Assembly (NCBI GenBank): GCA_029817715.1
Contig: JARUPY010000465.1
Location: forward strand, 5,107,001 to 5,171,000
DNA length: 64,000 bases
Reading direction: 5' to 3'
Origin: Melastoma dodecandrum
Taxonomy: Eukaryota > Streptophyta > Magnoliopsida > Myrtales > Melastomataceae
How positions within the stretch are numbered: position 1 is the first letter of the stretch; each line of letters begins with the position of its first letter. Below are positions 20,956-33,440 of the stretch, one piece after another. The position numbers and the translations under genes were made by a program. Below the pieces are notes generated by a model. It was not told where the DNA came from. It worked only from the letters and a program-made list of their open reading frames with translations, and did no database searches.

Positions 20956-23440
20956 TTAGATCAGGGAGTAGAGGTACGAGAAGTTCCGCCGCCGTGCGTA
21001 CTCCAGGAGGCTACCGTATGTCCGATCCCAGACCCCGATAAACAGCGACTCTGTATCCGGGCTATATGATATTCCCGATATCTCGCCGAAGAAGTCTATC
21101 ACCTGCTCTTTCTCGTACCCGGTTTTTGTGTCGTAGACGTGGACAAAGTCCGCAGGCTCCGCCATGGCCATGTAACGTCCGTCGGATGAGTACCGTATTG
21201 AGCGTATGGCTCCAATATTTCCCTTGAGGGCGGCGAGGGACTTGGATAAGTTACGAACATCCCAGATCCTGCAAGTTTTGTCCTGGTTTCCGGTGGCAAA
21301 GGTTACCCCATCTGGGTGCCATGCTGACGCAAAAGAGAAATCCAGATGGCCGGTTAGCGGCATGACGGTCTGCAGCAGGGCACAGCATAAAATGCCAACA
21401 TATGTGAGGAACCAAGTATACATGGATAGAAAATCAGAGATACTGAGAAACGGGTCAGGAGAAGAATTTTACTAGACCTTTCCAGTTTTCGCATCAGCTA
21501 ACAACACTTCTGGATCATCGCCGACGATAACAATGAGCTTCCCATCCGGACTTAAAGAAGTGTGCTATTAAAACAAATAATAATAAGAATAAGAAAGATT
21601 ATCAAATAATAATAATCTTATCAAAAGCTAATAATAATAATAATAGAAGATGATGTACATAGTCCACAGGGAGCTAACAGAAATGAACACCGTATCAAAG
21701 AAAAAGTTGGATTCTCACATTCACGGGCCAGTTAAACCGAAAATGCTTCACTAGCTGAAAATTTTCCATGTCAAAGTCTCGAACTCCACAATCGTTATTT
21801 GATGCTGCGAAGTGAATTGCACCACTGAGCAATAAGAAGTCAAGAAAAAACATTAAAATCCAGGTTTCGGCTAGGTTACATGTCGACGAAGATGAAATCC
21901 AAAAGTGGCAGGACACATACCTGGGAGTAGAATAGATCTCAACAGCATTAGTGATTGCATTGTCATCAAGTGTAGTCCGGGTGCAGAAGCAGATTCCAGG
22001 CCGATCGAGATACTGCAAGATGGCAAAACAAAGCCCGTAATGCGAGCCATTGACTTTGAACCTTATGTGCAAGGTAAAAAAGGGATACAATAATATGGGA
22101 ACCATCACAGAAGTACCGAAATATAACACAAATTTGATAGACAATGTTACCTTGCAGATGATTTCTCCCTGAAAGCCACCGGCCACAAGGAATCGATCTT
22201 TCACAGAAAGGGTGCTAACTTGGGTCTGAGTAAATCCTTCCAATAAGCTTCCGGCGTGTTTCTAGCATGCAAGCACCAAGATGAATATAGAGAATTCAAA
22301 ATTCATAATCCCAATCAAATAAAAAAGAGACTCAAAAGTGTAAGCACAACTGTATTATGTCCTTTCTCCAATCTATTCCCAAGATGAATTAAAAAACGAA
22401 AACATTCTGATGAAAGTCCGGTAAGATAAGACATTGGGTTCCATCCTTTCCCTTGACTGCTCCTCATATCAAGTTCCCATACAAATCTCCACAAAAATGT
22501 CTCCTAGATAGTGGGTCTTCAATAATCTTCTGAGAAAGAATCTGACCTCCTTTGGCGCCACATGTCCCGCGAGATTAAGAACTTCAGATTTATTCCCAGT
22601 CAATGATGACCAATGCATGATGGAAAAGTTTGACATTAAATATACATCATGCTTTGAAGTGGCCCAGACCAAGTTCCTCAACTGCAGTAAACCAAGCACT
22701 GTGAGTGTTGATTCAAAATACTGGACAAATAAATTAACACATTGAGTTGAAATATTTTTGCCTAACTACTGAGGTAGGAGAATATAAATACATTAAAGCA
22801 GGAAGCCAACCTGGAAATGAAGGATGGTGGACTTAACAGATCTTGAATTTCGTCTGAACTCATAAAATGTGTTATCCTTGTCTGTGACTTTGCAGTCCTA
22901 TGAAGGAACAGAGCCAAGAGGTTCAGAGTTTTTAAAAGGATAAGACATTCAGCTTCTTCAAGTTATATGATCAGACGGACAATTATACACAGAAGAACCA
23001 CATTACCTTTCCAGATTCCTTTCCAGATAGAGGAACATTCTCATAATTCTTATATTGTTCGAGCCGAGTTTGCCGATACTTCTCCCTAGTTATACTCAGT
23101 CTATCCCATGGAATCCCTTGGATATCTCTTCCTCTCCTTGCTTGATCAGCAGTAGTGTCAGCGAACCTATCATTCTGTGGTAAAAAAAAAAGCAAAACAT
23201 GGATAAAGATCAATAAAAAAATCAGCTGATCAGATTAGATCATTGGATGAGGCAATTTTATCAATTTGAATGTTCCCCTAGTACTTTACAGACCGAGTAT
23301 TCCATATCCTCGACGTCAGACTCGGCTCCACCAGCTTCCCCATCACGGAATTCCCCATCCCCTCCGTCTACAACATCTTCCGCTTCGTCCTCGACAGAAT
23401 CTTCCACAAACTCACTATCATCCCCTTGGTATTGAGACAT
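20956..23440 (-). CDS. WD40-repeat protein, nine exons
   Basis: Exons on the minus strand: 23294-23440, 23007-23174, 22811-22897, 22547-22681, 22151-22261, 21921-22012, 21719-21824, 21478-21564 and 20956-21369. All introns are GT...AG, phases agree, and the product is 448 residues. The N-terminus is very acidic (MSQYQGDD..., with clusters of Asp and Glu). A conserved block follows with RRGRDIQGIPWDRLSITREKY, and then WD repeats, including HPDGVTFATGNQDKTCRIWD and SPDTESLFIGVWD. This is the plant and fungal family represented by fission yeast C2A9.03 and a few Arabidopsis transducin-like proteins; the biochemical role is unknown to me. The beta-propeller suggests a scaffold. Start chosen at the ATG that opens the acidic block. 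Confidence 0.9.
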
Positions 23441-25602
23441 ATTCTTGTGGAAATAAGACACCAACAGATTTAGTATCAAGAGCTGATTAGTCTAAATAGA
23501 TTTGGCCATTCAAGAGTGACTGCACATCATCTTCGTCAATATTTCCACATAGGCAAGCTTAATGAGTATCAATTGAAGCTTCACATTTTAATTAAAAAAA
23601 AAATTGAAATGTCTTCTACACTACTGCCAAGCTATAACTATCCACTGCCGCGTACGATTATTACACCATCAGCCATTAACTTCGTGACAAATAGTTGTCC
23701 AACGCCCAGAGAGCTGAAAGACATGGCACTGCCGAGACAAGCACAAGAGCTGCCAAGACAAACACAAGCACAAGAACCGCCAAGAATCCTTGCACACAGA
23801 CCAATGCACTGCCGCACGCCCAGACAAGCTCGAAATCCATAACAAACGATGTCATTCATCACTAACCCGAATCCAAATCCTGCAAGAAGCCCACCTCCCA
23901 AAGATCGCACGACATCAACTACAACCACACGAAACCGCGACATCGACCCCACAATCACCACAACCCACCACGCAATCTAGACCACGCAAGAAAACAAAGA
24001 AACCCACCAATAAAGTAGGCATCCCTAAAAGATCATACAGCCGACAACAGCGACGGCAGGGAACAAAGGAAGGAACAATCAATCGCAGGGAGTTTACCAA
24101 AGATCGGAACAAAAGGGGAATATAACGTCTTCGAAGACGGTCTTGGATGAGGGATTCGTCCGATCGATCTTGAGGCGGAAAGATCGAAAATGAGGAATAA
24201 AGTTTTTAATGCTTACTTTTTATTACCGAATGCTAAAAATAACGGAAATCGGGGGGGGGGGGGGGGGGGGGGATGGGGATGGGGATTGTTGGGAAGAAGA
24301 ATCCCGACAAATCTTCACCAGGGTGACGAGGATGAAATGAAATGCCATCTCTCCTCTCTCTCTCTCACTCTCTCTTAAAAGGGGGGGGGGAACAGTCACT
24401 GTCGTACTTGGGCCTGGGCCCATAAATTTCCTATATGGGCTTGGGTCCATAAATTCGTATTTTGGGCCTGGTCTAATATTAGTGAGGCCCAGATTTTGAA
24501 GGCGGGTTTCGTTGGGACGCCCACTGCCGCAGGGGGGGGGGGGGGGTCATCGTGAACGTGACAACCTTCCTCGAAATCCCGAAAAGCGACGAGGCGAGTG
24601 CACCACTAATCTTGGGCAATGGCTGAAACTCTTCCCCCACCTCGCACTTTCCACGATGTTAACCCTCATTTCCTCCCCCTCCCTGTCTCCCTTTGTCTGT
24701 CTTATCTATATTTAGCTATCGCCCAGAGCCAGAACGATAAAGAGCGTTCCCGGAGGGTTTGATCTCGATTTGTTTGCTTTTCTTTCCTTTCTCTTTTAGA
24801 GATTTGGGGTGGTGGGATTCCTGTTTGGGCCGTTTTTACGTTTCCTGGGAACTGGGTTTTTTTGGGGAATTAGGGGAAACTGGTAAAGTGGCGAGCTTTT
24901 GTGGAAAGTCTGTTGCTGGTCTGATCGCCCTCAAGGTTCGATCTTGTTTAATCTTTTCTCTTATTTTGTTCTTTTTTTTTTCTGGGTCGTTCTTGTGCTA
25001 TTTGCATGATCTGGCCCCGGTATCGTTTGGGACGGAGGTGTCTGGATCGGATTGTCGGTTTTGCTTCTCCCGATCCGTTTGGGTACGTGAGAATCTGCGC
25101 ATTTTTTGTTTTTCCTTCGTCTGGCCTACGTTCTGTGGATTCACTGCTTCTATTGTTCGCGGATGATTCGAATTGGATGCAGTCTGATTGGCTAAATAGT
25201 CTTAGATTGGCGTGATGAGTTCGCACGCTTTTGTTCTTTGGCGGAATTCCCAAAAATGTTTGTGAGAAGTCGCTTTTAAACTTGCAAGAGTATTTCCATG
25301 AAGAAACTTGAATTTGCCCTCCAGAATTGCCAATTTCCTTGTCTAAGCTGTTCGCAGAGCCGTTCTCGCAGCATGTTTAGCTTTCCAGTGTTTCTTGTTT
25401 CTTTAAGTTGTGACATCCACGGTCTCTGTTGCTTGGTTAGTGGGAGACAACTAGGAGAACGACTGTTGACAAACTCGGTTATACGTCTTGCCTCAAGTAA
25501 TTTTACGGAGGATCTGATTGAGTTCTTTAATGTGTTGATACGCCTTTGTGGACAGGTCCATTGTTGACATATAAATCAACTGTTACTCTTTCCATCACTA
25601 AA
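23441..25602. other. Shared promoter region of WD40 and CML21 genes
   Basis: The two flanking genes diverge, so this 2.2-kb region should serve both. It includes Pro/Gln-rich and Cys-rich open frames at 23516-24125 on both strands that look like by-products of skewed composition; I recognise no domain. A run of more than 20 G at about 24250-24272 and another near 24532-24546 stand out. From about 24700 the sequence resembles the leader of the CML21 gene, and a GGACAG acceptor near 25555 suggests an intron in its 5' untranslated region. Confidence 0.45.
24409..24492. promoter_or_regulatory. Cluster of TGGGCC/GGCCCA (site II-type) motifs
   Basis: Within about 85 bases there are several copies of TGGGCC or GGCCCA and near matches (TGGGCTTGGG). 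In plants such site II elements are bound by TCP factors and are common in promoters of housekeeping and growth genes. The cluster lies between the divergent WD40 and CML21 genes and could serve either. This is inferred from motif density only. Confidence 0.5.
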
Positions 25603-26761
25603 ATGGGAGGCGTGGTAGGAAAAGGTGATTCACCTAGAAAATCATGGGTACCCGAGACAAAGCTTGAGGCGAAAATGGTTGAAGCTATGCAGAAGAGGGC
25701 ATCCAAGGGAAGCAAGGTGAAATCCTTCGATTCCATTGTCTTGAAGTTCCCCAAGATCGACGAAAGCATGAGGAAATACAAGACTACATTTCAGATGTTT
25801 GGTATGTTGTTGAAGTTTCTCGGGCCTCGCTGATCGATCTTCCTGAAGTGTGACAGAATATTGTGAGATCAGAGAAGCACTACAAATTGTTAACCGTCCG
25901 GTTTTGGGTTTAGATATTATCTTTTCCCAGAACTGGCCTTTACCAGCAAGTTACTATTTGCCTATGCTCAATTTTCTTTCCCTCATATTTCGGTCATCTG
26001 TCAGCTGGCGATCTATTCATTATGTTTTGTTACTGAGTGATGTAATAGTACTTCTCATGCAGATGAGGATTCTAATGGTGTAATTGATCACGAGGAGCTT
26101 CGACACTGTTTCCAGAAGCTTGATATTCCGCTAACCGATGAGGAAATCAACGACCTCTTTGAGGCGTGTGACATTAACCATGACAAGGGAATGGAGTTCA
26201 ATGAATTTGTTGTCCTGATTTGCCTGGTCTATCTTCTCCAGGACGATCCCATTGCTGTTCAAGCGGTATCCTTATTTGAGAAATTTACTCGATATCTTGT
26301 CTTTACGAATCATAAACAATAGAAGGGGAAAATTGTTAGCTGTTTTTTCTCATCTTTATTGATTTTTTGTTTCCTTTTTTATTTGAACAGAAAAACAACA
26401 TGGGCATGCCTAGCCTGGAGTCAACCTTCGAGACTTTAGTAGATGCCTTTGTCTTCCTGGACAAGAACAAGAACGGCTATGTCAGCAAGAGCGAGATGAT
26501 CGAAGCCATAAACGAGACGTCGTCGGGAGAGCGTTCTTCCGGCCGAATTGCCATGAGGAGATTCGGTCAGCCTTCCGGTCCTCCTATTTTTCTTGACCCC
26601 TTCACGTTGCTGTATATGCTGACCTCTCCTCTCACAATGTTACAGAAGAAATGGACTGGGACAAAAACGGGATGGTCAACTTCAAAGAGTTCCTTTTTGC
26701 ATTCACCCGGTGGGTCGGAATCGATGAGGACGAAGATCAGGAAGGGGAAGAGACAGCGTGA
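25603..26761 (+). CDS. CML21: EF-hand calcium-binding protein, CML21 type
   Basis: Four coding exons, 25603-25801, 26063-26265, 26391-26565 and 26646-26761, with matching phases, give 230 residues. Four EF-hand loops are visible: DEDSNGVIDHEE (67-78), DINHDKGMEFNE (103-114), DKNKNGYVSKSE (158-169) and DWDKNGMVNFKE (196-207). Loops 1, 3 and 4 have the usual acidic ligands and Gly at position 6. Loop 2 has Lys at position 6 and is probably weak or silent. The start MGGVVGK places Gly at position 2, so N-myristoylation is possible though the downstream residues are not ideal. The tail is acidic. Overall layout and blocks such as KLEAKMVEAMQ match the CML21/CML22 group. The role of this group is little known; it is assumed to be a Ca2+ sensor. 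The ATG was chosen because it opens the conserved N-terminus. Confidence 0.9.
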
Positions 26762-28109
26762 TTACCCCCCTCCCGGGATCAACATCAGATCTCCATCAGA
26801 TTAACGGGCAAAATAATTACTTGACCAGAAGTCGTATAGGGATGTTGTGTGGTTGTGATTACAGCGGAACTTATGGATAAGCCTGGAGGCGCTTAAGAAG
26901 AAGCTTGATCGTGTGTTGAAAACCTGAAGCTATTATTTTTTTTTCTTGTCCTTGCGACCAATGGAAAAACATTTCTATAGGCCTTTGAGACAGGAAAGAG
27001 TCCCTGCCATTTCGTGTCACTTAGGCAGCAAGAGCGAGTTGAAGTTACATTGGGATATTGCTCAACAGGAATATCCAACCTGATTGGTTTCTTCCCCATG
27101 AATCCTGATGAGCTGCCGGGCGTGCTCAGCCAATTTTGCAACATTGGCGGTTGCAATGAAGGTCTCTGTAATCCACAGCACTAAAATATACATAAGACAA
27201 GTCCCTGGTCATGAATGACTTCTGAAGCCATTACCCCCATGATTCCCATCAGAGAAGCCATCAAATAGCAAACCCGATCACAAAGAGAGAGACCCAGGCA
27301 GCATGAGTTTAAACAGAACTCCAACAGCCAACATGACAGCAACGTCACACTCGCACGGATCACCGTCAAGGGAAAACAGCGAAGCTCCAGAAACTGAAAC
27401 TATCCAATGAAGGTCGCTAGAAAGAATTCAGTCAACAAGATCTCCAAGGTTCACACCAAACAAGCAATCAAAACCAAAGTCAAATCCCTACTTCTCCTGC
27501 TCGAGGAGCGGAGGAGAGTGAGGAGCAGTGGTAGTGGACGGGCGAGTAGACCGTGTACCTACTGCCTCTGGGAGACTATGCCATTGAAGCAGACCCTGCC
27601 CAGACAGAAAACCTCGCTGCCCAACTCACCGGCTCGGTAGTTGTCCAAAGTATTGACAGGGGTGATGTTTTGTCACTGTAAGAAGGAGGGGGGGGGGGTG
27701 TTTGGGCGGCGGTCCGAAACTGGTGCGATGCATTAACCGGCAAATACCGGTCATTCCAGATTCTATGAACACCTTAAAAAATTTTATGGTTTTGGATTAT
27801 GCAAAGAAACAGAAATTACGAGGCATATTATTTCACGCGGCACCCCTCATTGCTTTAACTGTATATTGTAATACGAAGATTTCTTGCTTGCAAGGTGATT
27901 ACGAGAACTGTAAGAAGAGAGGAGTCGCCTTCCAGTACTCTCCGTTTCCTTGCGTAGCCTGGACAGCGGTGAATGCACTGACCAGATCCCATCCCCGGCA
28001 GCGTTCATGCTTTGTGAGCCATGATGATCAATAGACGTGAGCATGGACGAATTATTGTGAGTATTGGTAACTATTGCATCCCCTAGCGTTGTTGTCTGTC
28101 CTTGTCGCC
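26762..28109. other. Intergenic, possible KH-gene remnant
   Basis: Between the convergent CML21 and AAP genes. Most of it shows no supported gene. On the minus strand near 27060-27100 the stretch KKPIRLDIPVEQYPN resembles the start of the KH domain of plant QUAKING-like proteins, but nothing after it matches, so at most a fragment remains. A run of G occurs at about 27688-27700. The frames at 27181-27369 and 27407-27640 have no recognisable motif. Confidence 0.35.
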
Positions 28110-29979
28110 CTACCCTACCTTAGAGCGGATGAGGTTTTCCAACGAGCCGACGAAGCCGAGGACTGTGATCAAGAAACAGACTAGACTGAATGTCTCAAGC
28201 ACGACCCATTTCCTAGTCCAGGGGACGATCTTCTTCTGCACAAAGTACATCTCCACTGGGAAGTAGATCGCCAGCGGCCAGAAGTTGAGCGCGCCCAGGA
28301 GTCCCAGCACCGAGTTGAAGTAAGGGAAAAGTAGAGCGATTCCTGTCGTGGATATGACATACACGGTCCGGAAGATGAACCTCATCAGGTTCACACGGAA
28401 GGCGGGAAGGAAAGGGATCTTGATCGAGCGGAAGCCGTTGACAAACTTGCTGTTCGGGAACTTCTTTGCGATCCATCTTTCGGCCACGGCGAATATCGGC
28501 TGACTGTACATCTGAGAAATCGAAATTGCCGTTGAATAGAGTTCATCGACACAAATTAACGGGAATTTACAAAACTCTTGGAGTTGAAAGAGCACCTGAT
28601 ATCCTCCGATTAAGTGAAGAACGATGCAGGCGTTCGCAAAGTCGATAAGCCAGAATGGCTCGAAGAATCCGAACCCAGTCAACAGATTCCCAGGAGTCTC
28701 ATCGCCAAAAGCTGCGTATCCGAAGCACCCGCACGAGAAGTAAAAAAAGGTAGTTATGAAGATTGCGATCATCGATCCATTCTTCATTGTCTTGTTTTCG
28801 GCAGGAGGAGACTTCAATGTATCCTGCATTCCACCGGTTTTCAGCACCCAAAATACTAACAAATCTCGGACTTTTGTTGAGGAAGAGCGGACTTCAAAGC
28901 CTAGCATCTTACCTGGATCTCGAGAAGAATCAGTGAATATGGATATGCGAAAGCAATGTCTCCAAGAGCTTCAAAACTGTTCCAGAGCTTTCTCTGAATG
29001 GTAGGGGCCGGCACGCCAGCAAGGCCCCCCTTGACTCCGCCATTTCCTGAAATTCAACAGAAGACAAGAGAACATGATGCCACACAGCTTTCAACCACTT
29101 CTGCAAACAGGATCGGGTTTTTGAAACGAAAGGAACATTCGGAGCACATACCAATGACCTTGGCGAAGCCAAGTCCGAGTCCGATGGATGAATAAGAGAA
29201 AGACATAATAGCAGCAACAACCGAAAGCCATGCCATGTTATGAAAATCCGGTATCATCGACATTATTATCTGGATTGCCCCGAACAGCACCATGTAGATT
29301 GTACCGTTGTGATCACAAGGCCCGCCATGCCCTTTTTCATGATAACAGTTTGATTTCTGAATGGCTCTGAAATCCAACAGATAAATAGCATAAGATCACT
29401 CTCGAGGTCTAGTCATTTGCTTGACGTGCGAGGATTACCTCATGCTAGTTGCTGTAGTGATGACATAGGCAACAGCCGTGCCGTACATGCTCAGATACTG
29501 AAGCAAACCGCAAGCCGTCATCCGTTTCTTACCTGAAAACGCAACAAAACACCATTAGAATCGGATCTCCTTCTCAGAATGTCAGATCTTCATACGTTCC
29601 TACCAAGGAATATCCTGACAGCCTCCATGTAAGAGCGGTTTCTCGTCCCTGTTACAGGGTCGGGGCACCTATAGCAGTCGGCGAGGAGGAAAGCAGAAAC
29701 ATAGGTGATTATCGCGAAGAAAAGCAAGCAAACTGGCCCCGCTATCCATCCCAGCTGCGCCGTGCTCCATGCCAGAGACAGAACTCCAGATCCAATGACC
29801 GCAGTTATTATGTGAGCCACGCAACTCCACAAAGTCCCTGGCCCAGAAGAGCACTCGATTAGGAACATTTTACACCAAATCAGAACAGCCAACAACGGGT
29901 CTTCTTTACCTGTTCGCCTCGGATGGCCGTCATCATCCACGGAGCCGGTTTCAAGCTCGAGGGAGTGTTTGTCCACCAT
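28110..29979 (-). CDS. Amino acid permease, AAP family
   Basis: Seven exons on the minus strand, 29910-29979, 29604-29837, 29439-29532, 29152-29366, 28913-29046, 28596-28823 and 28110-28511, give 458 residues with consistent phases. After a hydrophilic N-terminus (about 25 residues) comes GTLWSCVAHIITAVIGSGVL, a hallmark of the AAP family. Then come about ten hydrophobic segments, and conserved stretches such as SYSSIGLGLGFAKVIG, AFGDETPGNLLTGFGF and SQPIFAVAERW. Family knowledge: AAPs are plasma-membrane, proton-coupled importers of neutral and acidic amino acids used in phloem loading and seed filling. The length is slightly short of the usual 465-490, mainly at the N-terminus. I cannot assign it to a specific AAP number. 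Its 3' end converges on CML21. Confidence 0.9.
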
Positions 29980-31219
29980 GATTGGGGAGAGTTCTGCTCT
30001 GTGAGTTTCTCGCTATCCCAAATGAGGATTTTAGGTGCCCGATAAGTTATTATCTCCCTAGACATAAAAAAGACAAAAGGTCCTACCTTTTCTTGGAAGC
30101 ACACAATTATAGCACTTGGCGGGGACTACTACTACGAACAGGGCCATGTCAAACATGCCCAAGTCGATTGGCAAAACAGCGCACTCACTATTTCTTTAAT
30201 GGTCGTCAAGCTCTCCATAACGACAGGAAGAAAGAAACACAAGACATGGAGGGCTGCAGTTCTTACGCACTTAGAAAAGGTTTTACCCCATAAGCAATCA
30301 ATCTAGCAAAGAAGCAAAAAGTCTTAACATGTAGCTTAACGGGCAACTATTACCATGAGAATGTCATTACTTTCATTTTTTATGGGGTTGAACTGGATAG
30401 GAACGAAATAAAAAACTTTCTGCACCTGACGAAATGAGGACAAAGATTAAAAAAGAACAGTGAGGACAAAAACATCGGTTTCTGTCCCGAGGCATTGAAA
30501 AGAACTAGATAAAACATAAAGAAAAAGTTAGGGCATCTTCCAACCTTTTTGAAAGTTCAAAAAGAGAAAAGGTTGGAATCCATTGAATTGTAACGCCTCA
30601 ACAATGTGGTGTGGTGGTCATCATTGTGATATCAACTCTACAAAGTAGCGAAATATGCAACTAAATCAGTCTACATAACAGTTAAAGCAGAAGAAGATTC
30701 ATAGTTCAACGAAGAAGGCATCCAAATGCTGCCTGTGTACTCTCATCATATATCTCGCAGCAAGAACAGCAGAACATGATCCAGAGACTCGAAATGCAAA
30801 AGAACACCAAGGAAGCAGGAGCAGCACTAAAGTGTTGGTAACAGCAGATCTCTTATTATTCGATATCATTTTATCGCAGTTTTATTGCTTTGCAGAATTT
30901 TCACTCATCTGACACGCAGGCATCACGGAATCGATATTATCTGGCTAAGAATTCATAAGATGCTGGAAAAAATAAGTCAACTTCATTCAGCTGACACAGA
31001 AGGTGTGATCAAACTACAAAGCCAGGATGATTATATAGCAACTGACCATGTCTTACAGCATCACAGTTTCAACGATTAAGGAGAGTATAAAAGAATCATT
31101 CTGCCAAATAAAATTATAAATTTGTTATCTGATGACATCAAGAGTTGAAAACAAAAGTAAGATTATTTAAAACTGAATTTAAAAAACAGAAAGCTGCTGG
31201 TTAGTACGGGACGATGAAC
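29980..31219. other. AAP promoter and intergenic region
   Basis: AT-rich DNA upstream of the AAP start codon and beyond the end of the COX15 pseudogene. The short frames at 29982-30293 and 30885-31079 are in low-information sequence with no motif. No mobile element ends were recognised. Confidence 0.45.
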
Positions 31220-32846
31220 TTATGGCGATCTGGCAACTTGAGGAAGGGACTTCAAGAGAGAAGGAGAAGGCCTCCGTACAGTATGATTAAGCATTATCAT
31301 AAGGGTCAACAGAGTCAGAGCCCCGGCTTGATGTGCAGACCCAAGAGACACAGGCACATATGACAGCAGTGTGGAGATACCCAATATGACCTACAAGGCA
31401 TAGTAATTAATTAATCAGTCATCTATTGAATTTTATTAAACATTAAAATTTTGGCACGGAATAAAGTTAAAAGTCTTAAATCGGCACCTGAACTGCAGCC
31501 ATGCCCAGGGTGCTTCCAATTAAACTCTGGACTGCAGGATGTTTGTCTAGCTTTCTCGTTGACCACCACAAAGCTCCTACTGCCACAAGAGTTGATGTCG
31601 CAAGAATACGACGATCGAGCTTTGACAAAAGAGAAAGCAAACTATTATCAGTACCAGTTTCTATTATATGTGGTGAAATTCAATTGACTGGCAGACAGTC
31701 ATCGGGATCTTGCTGTGAAAAGCCAGGAAAGGTAAAGTTGATGCTTAACCAGAAAAAGTACCTGGACCAACTAAGTGTTTTCAAAGAAATTGCGAACGAG
31801 TGGTTTCATTTCGAAGATATCATCAGGAATCCATGTATCCCCCATCTTCGGGAACGTGTTAAATGCATGACCCTGAGAATTACTTCGTGAGACATAGAAC
31901 ATGAGAATGAAAGTTTAACTCGGTAAATACTCTAAATGTGGATTAAAATACCGCGTCATTTCCAGCAACAAAGGCTCCTGAGATGGCTGTAATACCAACA
32001 AGTAAGCTTACAGGAACGGCAATTCTCTTAACTTTAGCTGCCCCACGAACCCAGGAGGCTGACTCAGCAGGCGGTTCAGGAAAAACGACAGAGAGGGCAG
32101 TCCATAAAAGGCCACAATAAATAGCGAAGGCTGATGTAAGATGAGCTGCAAGTCGGTAGGGGCTCACTCTGGGCTGGGCATACTCACAGATGGGGGCTCC
32201 TGATCAAGAATTCCCTGACAAATGACAGTTCGCCATAATTTTACCAACAAAGATAAACGAGTGAAACATATTTATAAATGGATGAGATCTTACTTCTAGA
32301 CCACTTTTGACCATCCACCAACCAATCAAACCCTGCCCAGCACCGAGGGCAAATAGACCCGAGAGTTTCAGACCAAGACGGAATGCAATATATCCTTTCC
32401 GTAGAAAATAAGAAAATGGCAAAGCAAACATGATACCCAGAGATCTTCAAGGTTCATTCCCTTGTTAGCACTGCAAAATGTACGAAGAATTGGTTATCCA
32501 TAAGATGCTACGAAGTTACACATGAGCATAACTAGCATGTCTGCAAGTGATGAATTGATCAACATATATTGAGCATCATTTTCAACATAGACCAGCTGAA
32601 TTCAATTCAAAGCAAAAGGATAGGCAAAAGCATCTTCATAGCATCCCATCCTACCAATTTTCTACGATACAGCGTCACCAACGCCTCAAGACAGCAAGAA
32701 GATTGGCCTGTTAGATCTGAATGCTGACCAACTCACCGTTTATACTCAGGCGACTCCTTATACTTCTCAAACTCAACCAACAATTCTTCCTCCGTTAGAG
32801 GAGGAAGGCTACCGGTGAATTTCCAATCAGTCATCGAGAGGCCTGA

Positions 32847-32851
32847 TCGTG
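32847..32851. repeat. Target-site duplication TCGTG (left)
   Basis: TCGTG lies directly outside the left LTR and is repeated at 36172-36176 outside the right LTR. Removing one copy and the element rejoins COX15 codons for ...RLTRSGLS..., which proves that the insertion site was in the exon. Confidence 0.92.
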
Positions 32852-33440
32852 TGATGCGGGCAAATGGGTTAAGACCACAGCAAGGTTGAGCTTCCGATTG
32901 AGCAACTGCTCAACGCTGCTCAACAGAGCTTCCGGTCAACAACGCCAGAAAACAGTCATATCTCTGCTCAAGAGTCAAAACTCAGGGAAAATAAAACACA
33001 ACCGCCGTCTCCACGCCGGATACCACCGCCACCCATCTACTTCCCATTTACACTCACACACCTACCCTCCACACATCCCAAGAGAATCCCATCCTAATCA
33101 TTATTTTTCTATTCTCTTTCTCCAGTGTGCTGTTGCCTCCCTCTTATTCCCTTGCTGCGTTGTCCGCGCATTCAGTTGGGAATACGGGAATGCCGTTGCC
33201 AATCTTCACTCTTCCCTTCTCAGATCCCTCCAGTTCCCCTTGTTTTGCGCTTCCGTCCTTCAGGTCATTGCCTTCCACTTCAAGCTAAAGCCCATCTTCC
33301 ACTTTAAGGCCAAGCCCCCCGTCCTTCAGCAACCCAAGCCCGAGATCCATCATTAGACAGTCCTGGTCTTCACCAACAGTTGTACCAGTAATGGCTTCTC
33401 CTATTGCAGTCGCCCTTTCAGCTGCTGCTCCAGCCGTTTC
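32852..33440 (-). repeat. 3' LTR of gypsy element, truncated
   Basis: A direct repeat of 35608-36171. The outer end is complete (TGATGCGGGCAAATGGG next to TCGTG). The inner end lacks the roughly 10-15 terminal bases seen in the other copy and is fused to reverse-transcriptase sequence. It has several substitutions and a small insertion near 32900-32925 relative to the other LTR. Confidence 0.85.

Noticed and set aside
23638..23961. 107-codon Cys-rich minus frame and overlapping plus frames at 23516-24125
   Set aside because: All frames arise from the same Pro/Gln/Thr-biased DNA, with no domain or splice partner; no way to choose one.
28466..29195. Plus-strand frames opposite the AAP exons
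   Set aside because: They overlap exons that give a continuous permease with correct splice phases on the minus strand.
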